Source: RGIG1681 sp045594425
Lineage (GTDB): Bacteria > Bacillota > Clostridia > Christensenellales > UBA1242
Reading direction: 5' to 3'
DNA length: 64,000 nucleotides
Assembly: GCA_045594425.1 (NCBI GenBank)
Contig: JAZNYK010000013.1
Span: 62,001-126,000, forward strand
Shown here: positions 25,241 to 34,681 of the stretch, in pieces
Layout of the letters: each line of letters starts with the position of its first letter
How positions within the stretch are numbered: position 1 is the first letter of the stretch
Program-made: the position numbers and the translations under genes
The notes under the pieces: generated by a model
Database searches by the model: none
The model's input: only the letters and a program-made list of their open reading frames with translations
Told to the model about the DNA's origin: nothing

Positions 25241-26455
25241 ATGACACTTGAAAACACAGAAACATCGGTTGAAGTTTCTAACGAAGAACCAAAAAACAAA
25301 ATCACATTTAAGTCGGTCATGAAAAGAGTTGGCAAGTTTTTTAAAACAAACTTTATCTTTTCAGTAGTTGTGGTTATGGCTATTGTGTCAATGATATTTG
25401 TTCCGCCAGATAGCGAGTATGGTGGATATTTTGAATGGAGCACAATTTCAACAATCTTTTTAATTTTGCTTGTAGTTGCAGGGCTTATTAACATTAACTT
25501 TTTTGAAACAGTTGCAAGATTTATTGTTAAAAAGTTTAAAAACACAAGAAGCATTATAATGTGTTTGATATTTTTAACATATGTTTCAGCAATTTTTAAT
25601 GCTAATGATATGTCGCTTTTGACACTTTTGCCACTATCTTACATTGTTTTAAAATATACAAACAATTTAAGATATTGTGCATTCACATTCATTATGCAAA
25701 ACATCGCAAGCAACCTTGGTGGAATGCTTGTTCCAATTGGAAATCCTCAAAACCTTTACATTTATTCTTTCTATCATATTTCATTATTTGAATTTTTGAA
25801 AATTATGATTTTGCCAACACTTGTTGCTTTGGTTTTGATTATTGCGGTTTGTATGTTTGTAAAAAAAGACCCAATTGAATTTAAGGATGATTATTCAAAA
25901 ACAATCAACAAAAAATTATTGTCAATATTGCTTGTTCTTTTTGCAATGGTGTTACTTTCAATATTCAGAGTTGTTCCTTGGTGGGTTTCACTTATTGTTG
26001 TAACCATAGGCATGATTTTTGTAGACAGAAAAGCATTTTTGGGTGTTGACTACACTATTCCACTAACATTTGTTTTGTTCTTTATTTTCAGTGGAAATAT
26101 GTCACGTATTCCAGCACTTACAAACTTTTTAACATCTATTATTGATAAATATACATACATCACAGCATACTTAAGTTGCCAAGTTATTTCAAATGTTCCA
26201 ACAGCAATATTGCTTTCAAAATTCACAAATAACTATCCAGCACTTTTGGTATCTGTTAACGTTGCAAGTTTGGGAATTATATTCTCTTCACTTTCAGGAA
26301 TTATTGCATTAAAAGAATATATTAAAGTTGCAAATGCTGAAAATCTTCCAAAAAAGCGTGGTGCTTGGTATTATATTGCAATGGACACACTTTTTAATGT
26401 TGTTGGTGCAATAATTCTTGTTCCTATCAGTTATTTGATTGTTGGTTTATTTTAA
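25241..26455 (+). CDS. SLC13/ArsB-superfamily permease
   Basis: 404 residues with about 10-11 transmembrane helices after a charged 40-residue N-terminus. The half-site hairpin motifs of the ion-transporter superfamily are visible: FNANDMSLLTLLPLS and GGMLVPIGNPQNLYIYS in the first half, and SNVPTAILLSKF in the second. Members move dicarboxylates, citrate, sulfate or arsenite with Na+ or H+; the substrate is not evident. GGTG precedes the ATG. It is a single-gene unit. Confidence 0.83.
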   Translation: MTLENTETSVEVSNEEPKNKITFKSVMKRVGKFFKTNFIFSVVVVMAIVSMIFVPPDSEYGGYFEWSTISTIFLILLVVAGLININFFETVARFIVKKFKNTRSIIMCLIFLTYVSAIFNANDMSLLTLLPLSYIVLKYTNNLRYCAFTFIMQNIASNLGGMLVPIGNPQNLYIYSFYHISLFEFLKIMILPTLVALVLIIAVCMFVKKDPIEFKDDYSKTINKKLLSILLVLFAMVLLSIFRVVPWWVSLIVVTIGMIFVDRKAFLGVDYTIPLTFVLFFIFSGNMSRIPALTNFLTSIIDKYTYITAYLSCQVISNVPTAILLSKFTNNYPALLVSVNVASLGIIFSSLSGIIALKEYIKVANAENLPKKRGAWYYIAMDTLFNVVGAIILVPISYLIVGLF

Positions 26456-26462
26456 GCATAAT

Positions 26463-26490
26463 AAAAACAGCCTGTTCAGGCTGTTTTTTT
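26463..26490. terminator. Bidirectional intrinsic terminator
   Basis: AAAAACAGCCTG and CAGGCTGTTTTTTT with a 2-nt centre; an A run on the left also serves the minus-strand small gene. Confidence 0.9.
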
Positions 26491-26497
26491 ATTTGAA

Positions 26498-26728
26498 TTA
26501 AATTAATGTAACACAAACAATGTAGTGTTTTTTAACAAGCAATGTCCCAGAAGTTCCTTTAAAGCAAAGTGGGGCATTTTTGTCGTTGGCGTCAAATTGG
26601 ATTTCAATATATTCATCGTCCATTTTTGTAATAACACAGTTAAGACGCATTGGTGCAGCACCACCATTAGACATATTTGCTTGTGCAATTGTGAGTTTGC
26701 ATGGTTTGTTTAAATAATTTTCTAACAT
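26498..26728 (-). CDS. Small protein of unknown function
   Basis: 76 residues. The pattern LNKPCKLTIA, then CVITKMDDEYIEIQF, then GTLLVKKHYIVCVTLI suggests a small all-beta fold, possibly Sm/SH3-like, but this is only a visual impression. AAGGGGG precedes the ATG. It follows degV on the same strand with a 42-nt gap, and the pair ends at the terminator. Confidence 0.7.
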   Translation of the reverse strand: MLENYLNKPCKLTIAQANMSNGGAAPMRLNCVITKMDDEYIEIQFDANDKNAPLCFKGTSGTLLVKKHYIVCVTLI

Positions 26729-26770
26729 ACTTTAACCCCCTTATTTTTTATTATCTTCTGTTTTTGAAAA

Positions 26771-27619
26771 TTAAAATTTTCCACCATCATTGATATACAA
26801 AATTCCGAGAACGTGTTCACCACAATGTGATGTGATTGTTCCGCCGGCTCTTGTTTCAACAATTTCTTCAAAACCAGCATTTTTGAGTGCTGTTTTTGCA
26901 TTAACAATCATTTCAGGTGTTGCTGTTGTGTATGTTACAAAAGCAATAGATTTGTCTGCATTATCAAATTCTGCAAGAGTATCTGCACAATAGTTTTCGA
27001 TAACTCTTTCCATTTTGCCACGATATTTTTTTGCAGGCTTCATTGTTCCGTTTGAAACAACAATTTGTGGTCTAATTTTCAAAAGGTTTGCACCAAAGAA
27101 TGATAACGCACTGCATCTTCCACCTTTGTAAAGGTAGTCAAGACGTTCAACAACAAAACTTGCTTGAACGTGTGGAACTCTTGCTTCAACTTTTTTAACA
27201 ATGTCTTCAGGTTTTTCGCCAGCATCTTTGAGTTTCGCTGCATACAAAACCAAAAGTCCAAGACCTGTTGAAAGTGATTTTGAATCAACAACCCAAACGT
27301 TTTTCATTTTGCTTGCTGTTGTTTGTGCGTGTGATGTTGAACTTGTGATTCCGCTTGAAAGGGAAATGTGAACAACCGCATCATATTCTTTTAAAAGTTC
27401 TTCAAAATATTCTTTATATTGAATTTCGTTGATAGCGCTTGTTTTTGGAAGTTCTTTTGTTTCTTCAACATATTTAAAAATTTGTGCAGGAACATCCTCG
27501 CCATCTGTAACCATTTCATCACCCAAAATAATGGTGTATGGAATAATGTTAATATTGTGTTTTTTAATTAGTTCTTGCGAAAGGTCGCAAGTTGATTCGG
27601 TAGAAATTGCTATTTTCAT
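26771..27619 (-). CDS. DegV-family fatty-acid-binding protein
   Basis: 282 residues. The N-terminal ISTESTCDLSQELIKKHNINIIPYTI and the ISLSSGITSSTSHAQ and VVDSKSLSTGLGLLV blocks are diagnostic of DegV. In Firmicutes such proteins (FakB type) bind a fatty acid and present it to the FakA kinase for phospholipid synthesis. No FakA gene is in the window. AGGAGATAATAAA precedes the ATG. Confidence 0.92.
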   Translation of the reverse strand: MKIAISTESTCDLSQELIKKHNINIIPYTIILGDEMVTDGEDVPAQIFKYVEETKELPKTSAINEIQYKEYFEELLKEYDAVVHISLSSGITSSTSHAQTTASKMKNVWVVDSKSLSTGLGLLVLYAAKLKDAGEKPEDIVKKVEARVPHVQASFVVERLDYLYKGGRCSALSFFGANLLKIRPQIVVSNGTMKPAKKYRGKMERVIENYCADTLAEFDNADKSIAFVTYTTATPEMIVNAKTALKNAGFEEIVETRAGGTITSHCGEHVLGILYINDGGKF

Positions 27620-27641
27620 TTTATTATCTCCTAACGCTTCA

Positions 27642-27669
27642 ATTATATAAAATTTAAATAAAAAAGCAA
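27642..27669 (-). promoter_or_regulatory. Promoter of degV
   Basis: Minus strand: TTGCTT, 16-nt spacer, TATAAT. Confidence 0.55.
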
Positions 27670-27750
27670 AACAATTTTATTAATAAATTTTTAACAGCAA
27701 ACAGTGCAGTTAGTCAAAATTGCTCAAAATTTTATAAACAACCAAAATTA

Positions 27751-27779
27751 TTGAAAGTTTTTTTTTGATTTGTTATAAT
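27751..27779 (+). promoter_or_regulatory. Promoter of tex
   Basis: TTGAAA, 17-nt spacer, TATAAT. The start point near 27786 lies downstream of the in-frame ATG at 27765 and so supports the ATG at 27822. Confidence 0.7.
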
Positions 27780-27821
27780 AAGCCTTGCAAGTATATTGCA
27801 ACTAAAATCAAGGAAGTATTT

Positions 27822-30065
27822 ATGGAAATTTTTGAATCACTAGCAAAAGAGTTCAATATCAAAGAAGAATATTCAAAAAATTTGATTGAACTTTTAGACG
27901 AGGGGGCAACCATCCCATTTATCGCACGATACAGAAAGGAAATGCACGGCAGTTTGGATGACCAAGTTATCAGACAATTTGCTGACCGTTTGGGATATTT
28001 GCGTAACTTTGAAGATAGAAAAAAATCTATTATTAAAAATATTGATGAACAAGGCAAGTTGACAGATGATATTATCAAAAAACTTGATGCAGCAAAAACA
28101 CTTACTGAACTTGAAGACATTTATCGTCCGTTCAAACCAAAACGTCAAACAAGGGCAACCATTGCTATTGCAAAGGGACTAGAACCACTTGCAGATATTT
28201 TTATGGCACAAAAAGCAGAAGGCAAAACATTAGAAGAACTTGCAGCACCTTTTGTTGATGCAGAAAAGGGTGTTGAAACTGTTGCTGACGCTATTCAAGG
28301 TGCAAAAGACATTGTTGCTGAAAAAATTAGTGATGATAGTGACCTTCGAAAAGCACTTCGTGAATTTATGCAAAAAACAGGCTTTATTTCTTCGGTAATC
28401 AAAAAGAAAAAAGAACCAAAGAAGCCAAAAGTTCAAGTTATTGACAATGCAAACAAATACGAAGACAAAGAAGGCAACGACAAAGCACGTGAAGCAGATA
28501 CTTATGCTGGTTATGACGGCTTTAAGCAAGAGATTTCAAAAATTCCTTCACATAGAGTTTTGGCTATTAACCGTGGTGAAAATGAAGACTTTTTGAAGGT
28601 TTCTGTTGAATATAATGAAGAAAAGTGTCTTGAAATCATTGAAAAGGCATACAAAATCAAAGCAGACACTGTGTTCACTGAACTTTTAACTGAAGTTCAA
28701 AAAGATAGTTTTGATAGACTTATTGAGCCAAGTTTGGAAAGAGAAATCAGAGCAGATTTAACTGATATGGCAAACGAACAAGCAATCAAAAACTTTGAAC
28801 TTAACTTAAAACCATTGTTGATGGAAGCCCCACTTAAGGGAAAAAGAATTTTAGGTTTTGACCCAGGATATAGAATGGGTTGCAAACTTGCTGTTATTGA
28901 TGAAAATGGAACAGTTCTTGATACAAATGTTATTTATCCAACCGAACCATTTAAAAAGATTGATGAAGCAAAACGCATTATGACAATGCTTATTTCAAAG
29001 CATAAGGTTGACGTTATTTCTATTGGAAACGGAACAGCAAGCAAAGAAAGTGAAATTTTTGTTGCCGACCTTATCAAGTCGTTAGAACGCAAAGTTGGCT
29101 ACGCTGTTGTTTCGGAAGCAGGTGCTTCAGTTTATTCAGCGTCAAAACTTGCTGCAGAAGAGTTTCCTGATTTCAACGTAAATCTTCGTTCAGCAGTTTC
29201 AATTGCAAGACGTCTTCAAGACCCACTTGCAGAACTTATAAAAATTGATGTTAAATCAATTGGTGTTGGACAATATCAACATGATATGCCACAAAAAAGA
29301 CTTACTGAGGTTTTGGATGGTGTTGTTGAAGACTGTGTTAACGCTGTTGGTGCCGACATTAATACCGCAAGCCCAAGTTTGTTAAAACGAGTTGCAGGGC
29401 TCAATGAAGGTATTGCAAAAAGCATTGTTGCATATCGTGAAAAGAATGGTGCATTTAAAGTTCGTGAAGATATGCTCAAAGTTCCAAAACTTGGTGCAAA
29501 AGCATTTGAACAATGTGCTGGTTTCCTCAGAATTGTTAACGGGACTGAAATTTTAGACAACACTTCTGTTCACCCAGAAAGTTATGAAGGTGCAAAAAAA
29601 CTTCTAAAAGTTTTCAAAATGACAGAAGAAGATGTAAAGAACGGAAAGGTCGCAAAACTTCCAGAATTGGTTGCAGAATATGGTGAAGAAAAAGCAGCAA
29701 AAGAAGCAGGTCTTGGTGTTCCAACAATGCAAGACATTGTTGCTGAACTTGTTAAACCAGGCAGAGATATTCGTGAAGAAGCCGAACATCTTGAACTTCG
29801 AACAGACGTTCTTGGCATGGAAGACCTTAAAGAAGGCATGGTGTTAAAGGGCACTGTTCGAAACGTTATTGACTTTGGTGCATTTGTTGACATTGGTGTG
29901 CATCAAGATGGTCTTGTTCACATTTCAGAAATTTGTGACAGATTTATCAAACATCCAAGTGAAGAACTTACAGTTGGTCAAATTGTAAAAGTTAAAGTTA
30001 TTTCACTTGACCTAAACAAAAAGCGTATTGGTCTTTCAATTAAAAAGGCTGGTGATGAAGAATAA
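27822..30065 (+). CDS. tex: Tex-family S1 RNA-binding transcription accessory protein
   Basis: About 747 residues. The helical Tex N-terminus (FIARYRKEMHGSLDDQ) is followed by the YqgF nuclease-like domain (RILGFDPGYRMGCKLAVID), helix-hairpin-helix motifs (NTASPSLLKRVAGLNEGIAKSIV) and a C-terminal S1 domain (LKGTVRNVIDFGAFVDIG to IGLSI). It binds RNA and is linked to transcription and stress tolerance. AAGGAAG precedes ATG 27822. It is a single-gene unit. Confidence 0.94.
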   Translation: MEIFESLAKEFNIKEEYSKNLIELLDEGATIPFIARYRKEMHGSLDDQVIRQFADRLGYLRNFEDRKKSIIKNIDEQGKLTDDIIKKLDAAKTLTELEDIYRPFKPKRQTRATIAIAKGLEPLADIFMAQKAEGKTLEELAAPFVDAEKGVETVADAIQGAKDIVAEKISDDSDLRKALREFMQKTGFISSVIKKKKEPKKPKVQVIDNANKYEDKEGNDKAREADTYAGYDGFKQEISKIPSHRVLAINRGENEDFLKVSVEYNEEKCLEIIEKAYKIKADTVFTELLTEVQKDSFDRLIEPSLEREIRADLTDMANEQAIKNFELNLKPLLMEAPLKGKRILGFDPGYRMGCKLAVIDENGTVLDTNVIYPTEPFKKIDEAKRIMTMLISKHKVDVISIGNGTASKESEIFVADLIKSLERKVGYAVVSEAGASVYSASKLAAEEFPDFNVNLRSAVSIARRLQDPLAELIKIDVKSIGVGQYQHDMPQKRLTEVLDGVVEDCVNAVGADINTASPSLLKRVAGLNEGIAKSIVAYREKNGAFKVREDMLKVPKLGAKAFEQCAGFLRIVNGTEILDNTSVHPESYEGAKKLLKVFKMTEEDVKNGKVAKLPELVAEYGEEKAAKEAGLGVPTMQDIVAELVKPGRDIREEAEHLELRTDVLGMEDLKEGMVLKGTVRNVIDFGAFVDIGVHQDGLVHISEICDRFIKHPSEELTVGQIVKVKVISLDLNKKRIGLSIKKAGDEE

Positions 30066-30073
30066 TTTAAAAG

Positions 30074-30104
30074 TAAAGGGTAGTTCAACTACTCTTTTTA
30101 CTTG
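30074..30104 (+). terminator. Intrinsic terminator after tex
   Basis: AAAGGGTAGT and ACTACTCTTT around TCA (one G-U pair), followed by TTAC. Confidence 0.65.
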
Positions 30105-30130
30105 CAAATAATGAGTTAATGTGCTATTTT
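30102..30130 (+). promoter_or_regulatory. Promoter of the plus-strand polysaccharide operon
   Basis: TTGCAA, 17-nt spacer ending in TGC, TATTTT. Confidence 0.5.
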
Positions 30131-30164
30131 TTTAATAGTAAAAATTAGAAATTACGGGGGTTTT

Positions 30165-30917
30165 ATGAAACAAATACCAAAAGTAATTCACTATATTTGG
30201 CTTGGTGGAAACCCTGAACCAGAAATATTGCAAAAGTGTAAAGAATCTTGGAAAAAATATTGTCCAGATTATGAAATAAAACGTTGGGATGAATCTAATT
30301 TAGACCTTAACAAATATCAATTTGCTAAAGATGCCTATGAAGCAAAAAAATGGGCTTTTGCCAGTGATGTTTTTAGATTTGATGTTTTGTTTGAAGAAGG
30401 TGGAATTTATCTTGACACTGATGTAGAAGTTTTAAAAAACATAGATGAATTTTTAAAATACGAATTCTTTTCTGGCTTTGAAAACGACAAATTTATTGCT
30501 CCAGGATTAATTATCGGTTGTAAAAAAGGTGCAAAAATCGCAAAAGATGTGCTTGAAATATATAAAAACACCACATTTGATATTGAAAATCTTGTAAAAC
30601 AAACCGTTTGCATTTTAACAACAAATTATTTGGTGGAAAATTATAATTTGAAGCAAACAGGTGAAACTCAATATTTTGATAATGGCAAAGTGGCAATGTT
30701 TGCATCAGATTATTTTTGCCCAATGGATGTAGCAACAAAAAAAGTAAAACTAACCAAAAACACATACACAATTCATTTGTATGCAGGCTCTTGGGTGAAA
30801 AAGCCAAACATTTTTAAACGAACCAGTGATGGGTTTAAGCATCTCGTTCGAAAAATGCTTGGAAATAAGTTATATGAAAAAATAAAACAAAAGTTAAAAA
30901 AGGAAAATAATGGTTAA
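30165..30917 (+). CDS. Glycosyltransferase, GT32-like (OCH1/DXD sugar-binding family)
   Basis: 250 residues. IPKVIHYIWLGGNPEP opens the fold, and FASDVFRFDVLFEEGGIYLDTDVEVL carries the DxD metal-binding motif typical of capsule-related GT32 enzymes. It would transfer a sugar from a nucleotide donor to a growing glycan at the inner membrane face. ACGGGGG precedes the ATG. It overlaps the flippase gene by 8 nt. A close paralogue lies at 35590-36339. Confidence 0.9.
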   Translation: MKQIPKVIHYIWLGGNPEPEILQKCKESWKKYCPDYEIKRWDESNLDLNKYQFAKDAYEAKKWAFASDVFRFDVLFEEGGIYLDTDVEVLKNIDEFLKYEFFSGFENDKFIAPGLIIGCKKGAKIAKDVLEIYKNTTFDIENLVKQTVCILTTNYLVENYNLKQTGETQYFDNGKVAMFASDYFCPMDVATKKVKLTKNTYTIHLYAGSWVKKPNIFKRTSDGFKHLVRKMLGNKLYEKIKQKLKKENNG

Positions 30918-32601
30918 TACAGAAACAAGAGTAAAAAACTCGGCTAGAAATATAATATTTTCAATGATAGCGTATATACTGCAAATTGTTTTGGGCTTTG
31001 TTGTTAGAAGATATTTTATTTTTCATTTCGGAACTGAATATTTAGGCTTAAGTTCGCTTTTTGCAAACATATTGTCACTTTTGTCACTTGCTGAACTTGG
31101 TTTTGGAACAGCAATTGTTTTTGCAATGTATAAACCAATGGCAGATGGCAACACCGAAAAAGTTAGAGAACTTTTGCAATTTTACAAAAGATGCTATTTT
31201 GTGATTGGCGGGGTCATTCTTGCAATTGGGCTTTGTGTTCTTCCTTTCATGAACTTCTTTGAAACAAAAGTTCCAGATATTGAAATAAACCTTTATCTAG
31301 TTTATTTGATTTATTTGTTCAATTCGGTTATCTCATATTTCTTTGCACATCGCAGGTCACTTTTATACACCAGCCAACGCAGTGATATTGAATCAAAAGT
31401 TAATATGTCACTTAACTTGGTGTCAACACTTTTGCAACTTTTAATTATTTTGTTCTTGCAAAACTTTTATTTGTATATTTTGGTGTCTGGTGTTATTTCG
31501 ATTGTTAACAACATTGTTGTTTGCTTCATCACCAAAAAGATGTATGCAGAATATCTTGTTAAGCCAAAGTCTTATTTGGATACTGAAAGCAGGAAATCAA
31601 TCAACAAAAACATCCGTGCCATGATTTTTCACAAGATTGGTTCGGCGGTTGTTTATAGCACAGACAGTTTGATTATTTATTTGATGCTTGGTTCAACAGT
31701 GCTTGGAAAATACTCAAACTATTTGCTTATCACAACTTATGTAACATCATTTATTTCACTTATCACAGGCGCTGTTCGTGGAAGTGTGGGCAATTCAATT
31801 GCTAGTGAAAATGTTGAAAGAAACTATTCGCTTTTCAAAAAACTTAACTTTTTATATTTGTGGATAGTTGCATTTTGCGCAATGTGTATCTATGCTCTTT
31901 CAGACCAGTTTATTGATGTTGTTTTAACAAAAAGTTCAGAAGATTATTTGATTTTAGATAAAACTATTTTAGTTTTAATATCTGTAAATTTCTTTTTGAC
32001 AACATCAAGATATATGACGGGTATGTTCAAAGAGTGTGCAGGCATTTTCTATGCAGACCGTTACAAGTCACTTTTGGAAGCACTTATCAATTTGGTAACT
32101 TCAATTGTTTTATGCCATTTTATAGGTTTGCCAGGAATTATTCTTGGAACAATTATCAGTAACATTACAACAGCACTTTGGATTGAACCATATATGCTTA
32201 ACAAGCATTATATGAAAAAATCAACGCTTTTATATTTTGCAAAATATATAGTATTTTTCATTGCAACGGTTGTTGGTGCTTGGTTTACATGGTTTGTTTG
32301 CAACAAACTTCCAACAGGCGGAATAACACTTTTGGTTGCAAGATTTGCAATCTGTGCGTTTGTTCCAAATGTTGTTCTTTTGGTGTTCTTGTGGTGGATG
32401 CCAGAGTTTAGAGATTGCGTCAACTTTGTTTTAAATATTTTAAAAGAACTTTTTGAAAAACACAAAAAACAAACAAAAGAACAAGTTGTTGTTTTAAAAA
32501 CAGACGCTGTTGATATTGATTCAAATGGTGTTCCAGACATTTCAACAACAATGGTTGTAACAGATAAAGAGTCAACCAACAATACAGACAAAAAAGATTA
32601 A
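30910..32601 (+). CDS. Polysaccharide flippase (Wzx/MATE-like)
   Basis: 563 residues with about 12-14 transmembrane helices. The N-terminus (SARNIIFSMIAYILQIVLGFVVRR, then EYLGLSSLFANILSLLSLAELGFG) is typical of oligosaccharide flippases of the PST/MOP group. It would move lipid-linked repeat units across the membrane for an O-antigen/capsule-type polymer; Wzy-like proteins are at the left edge of the window. The C-terminal 60 residues form a soluble charged tail. Confidence 0.9.
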   Translation: MVNTETRVKNSARNIIFSMIAYILQIVLGFVVRRYFIFHFGTEYLGLSSLFANILSLLSLAELGFGTAIVFAMYKPMADGNTEKVRELLQFYKRCYFVIGGVILAIGLCVLPFMNFFETKVPDIEINLYLVYLIYLFNSVISYFFAHRRSLLYTSQRSDIESKVNMSLNLVSTLLQLLIILFLQNFYLYILVSGVISIVNNIVVCFITKKMYAEYLVKPKSYLDTESRKSINKNIRAMIFHKIGSAVVYSTDSLIIYLMLGSTVLGKYSNYLLITTYVTSFISLITGAVRGSVGNSIASENVERNYSLFKKLNFLYLWIVAFCAMCIYALSDQFIDVVLTKSSEDYLILDKTILVLISVNFFLTTSRYMTGMFKECAGIFYADRYKSLLEALINLVTSIVLCHFIGLPGIILGTIISNITTALWIEPYMLNKHYMKKSTLLYFAKYIVFFIATVVGAWFTWFVCNKLPTGGITLLVARFAICAFVPNVVLLVFLWWMPEFRDCVNFVLNILKELFEKHKKQTKEQVVVLKTDAVDIDSNGVPDISTTMVVTDKESTNNTDKKD

Positions 32602-32619
32602 ATATTATTTGAGGATTTT

Positions 32620-33759
32620 ATGAAGATTTTAGTTCAACAGCAAGATATGTCTTTGGGTGGCATTGAAAAATCATTATCTAACTTTTTAAATGTAATGAGC
32701 AAAGATAACGAAATTGATTTGTTCTTGTTCAAAAAAACTGGCCCGTTAGTTCAATCTATTCCTGAAAATGTTAATGTTTTAGAAGGCAATAAACTTTTGC
32801 AAAAAAGAATGCCAACTGCTGGTGGAACTGCTGCTGCCTCAACAAAAATTTCGTTTAAGTATAAACTTAAAAAATTTTTAAACAAAATCGGCGTGGTTGC
32901 AATGATTGACTGGTTTATTTTAAAAACGCAGAAAAAATTAACAAAAGATTATGATGCGGCAATTTGTTTTCATGGAATTGCAAGAAATTGCGATTTTATT
33001 TTAAAAAAAGTTAAAGCCAAAACCAAACTCGCAATGATTCACTTTGATGTTGCAATGGCAGATATTTCAAAAAAAGAATTAAAAAGATTAGCAAAAATGG
33101 ACAAGGTTATTTGCGTGTCAGAAAGTTGTGCAAAAAGTTTTGTAAAAAAATACCCTGCATTTGATGGCAAAGTTACTTGGATGTATAATATGCAAAATCT
33201 TGATGATATTGTTGAAAAATCAAAACAAAAAACATACAATTTTGAAAAAGATAAATTAAACATAATCACAGTTTCAAGAATAACAAAAGAAAAGGCACAT
33301 ATAAGAACACTTGAAATTTTAAAAGAATTAAAAGATGAAGGATATAAATTTGTTTGGCACGTTGTTGGTTCGGGTGACCGCTATGACGAAGTTAAGCAAG
33401 AGGCAGTTAATTTGGGGCTTGAAAAAGAAGTTGTGTTCTATGGCAATCAGGTAAACCCTTATGGCTATGTTAAATGTGCGGATGTGTTTTTGCTTTGTTC
33501 ATATTTTGAAGCAGCACCAATGGTTTATGCCGAAGCCATGACATTGGGAGTTCCAGTGATTTCAACAAAAACTTGTTCGGCTGAAGAACTTGTTGGTGAA
33601 TTTGGATATGTTTGTGAAAATACCAAAGAAGCACTATATGAAACTATTAAGCACGTTTTAGAAAATAAAAAAGAACTTTCTAAAAAGAAAGAACTTGTAA
33701 AAAAATATAAGTTTGATAATAATGACATCAAACAAAGATTTTATGAAATATGCAAATAA
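32620..33759 (+). CDS. Glycosyltransferase family 4
   Basis: 379 residues with the two-Rossmann GT-B fold. The N-terminal acceptor half opens QQDMSLGGIEKSL; the donor half has NIITVSRITKEKAHIRTLEIL, HVVGSGDRYDEVK and the retaining-enzyme EX7E region EAAPMVYAEAMTLGVPVIST. It probably adds a hexose to the same surface polymer as its operon partners. It starts 18 nt after the flippase and ends at a shared terminator. Confidence 0.9.
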   Translation: MKILVQQQDMSLGGIEKSLSNFLNVMSKDNEIDLFLFKKTGPLVQSIPENVNVLEGNKLLQKRMPTAGGTAAASTKISFKYKLKKFLNKIGVVAMIDWFILKTQKKLTKDYDAAICFHGIARNCDFILKKVKAKTKLAMIHFDVAMADISKKELKRLAKMDKVICVSESCAKSFVKKYPAFDGKVTWMYNMQNLDDIVEKSKQKTYNFEKDKLNIITVSRITKEKAHIRTLEILKELKDEGYKFVWHVVGSGDRYDEVKQEAVNLGLEKEVVFYGNQVNPYGYVKCADVFLLCSYFEAAPMVYAEAMTLGVPVISTKTCSAEELVGEFGYVCENTKEALYETIKHVLENKKELSKKKELVKKYKFDNNDIKQRFYEICK

Positions 33760-33790
33760 AAAGCACTCCATTTTTGGAGTGCTTTTATTT
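33760..33790. terminator. Shared bidirectional terminator of two convergent glycan operons
   Basis: AAAAGCACTCC and GGAGTGCTTTT with A run left and T run right. Confidence 0.9.
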
Positions 33791-34681
33791 TAGTTTCTTT
33801 TTAAGCAAAATCATTGTTAATGGAATGGTTATCCAACCAACAAACCTATAAAATGCAGGAATAGGATATTCTTTTGCAATTTCATTTGATGTTTTAAATA
33901 AAGATTTCCAGCCGTAATAAAGCATGGCTTTTTTTACTTTTTGTTTAAAAGAAGATTTGTGTTTAACTGCAAGCGCAGCGTTTTGCCTTAATGCATAGGT
34001 GTAACCCTTTGGATTTCTAGCAAAAAGTTTGAGCCCGAGAGTGGTGTAGCCATCATCTTGATATTCAGCAACATAAACCTCATCTTTAAAAATAACGAAC
34101 TCATAGTCATAAAAGAATTGTTGATAATAAACGCTTTCAGTAACAAATCTCTCGCCTTCAAAAACAGGAAAGTGAAATTGCTTTGCAATATCTGTTTTAA
34201 AAACAAGGGTTGTTTCGTTGACATTTTTCAAAAGTTTTGGCAAATCATAAAAATAAACAGTTTCTTTGTCAATATTCCAAGTGGTGTTGTTGTTAGAGTT
34301 TAAAATTGTTTTTGGACCAACAAGCCCCGCAATTTTAGAATCTGAACACTTATCAAAATTTGAATAAAAAATGTTTGTGGCCTCTTTTGTTAAGGTGTCG
34401 TCACTGTCAATGCACGCAATAAACTCTGTTGTGCAAACCTGGTTTGAAAGTTCAATTGCGGTGTGCTTGCCGCCATTTTCTTTTTTGATATATTCAATTT
34501 GAATTTTGTTTTCTTTTTGCCAAGATTTCACAAGTTGTTCGGTGCCGTCTTTTGAACCATCATCAATAATAAGCCAAATAAAATTTTTGTTTGTTTGGTT
34601 TAAAAGTGATTGGTATAAGTTTGGCAAAAGTTTTTCACGATTGTATGTTGGTGTGAAATAGGTTAGTTTAATGTTTTTCAT
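33785..34681 (-). CDS. Glycosyltransferase family 2 (copy A)
   Basis: 298 residues. The GT-A fold opens KLTYFTPTYNREKLL; IIDDGSKDGT and ACIDSDDTL bind the nucleotide sugar and metal. The C-terminal part carries basic helices and may sit on the membrane. It is a tandem paralogue of the next gene, overlapping it by 14 nt; their first 100 codons are nearly identical, the rest much less. It is the last gene of the minus-strand operon. Confidence 0.9.
   Translation of the reverse strand: MKNIKLTYFTPTYNREKLLPNLYQSLLNQTNKNFIWLIIDDGSKDGTEQLVKSWQKENKIQIEYIKKENGGKHTAIELSNQVCTTEFIACIDSDDTLTKEATNIFYSNFDKCSDSKIAGLVGPKTILNSNNNTTWNIDKETVYFYDLPKLLKNVNETTLVFKTDIAKQFHFPVFEGERFVTESVYYQQFFYDYEFVIFKDEVYVAEYQDDGYTTLGLKLFARNPKGYTYALRQNAALAVKHKSSFKQKVKKAMLYYGWKSLFKTSNEIAKEYPIPAFYRFVGWITIPLTMILLKKKLK
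34379..34675. repeat. Near-identical direct repeat with 35295-35591
   Basis: The 5' parts of the two GT2 genes match at a constant offset of 916 bp with only scattered base changes; similarity drops sharply outside this part. Confidence 0.85.

Noticed and set aside
27765..27821. Longer start for tex
   Set aside because: It lies upstream of or at the predicted transcription start (-10 at 27774-27779).
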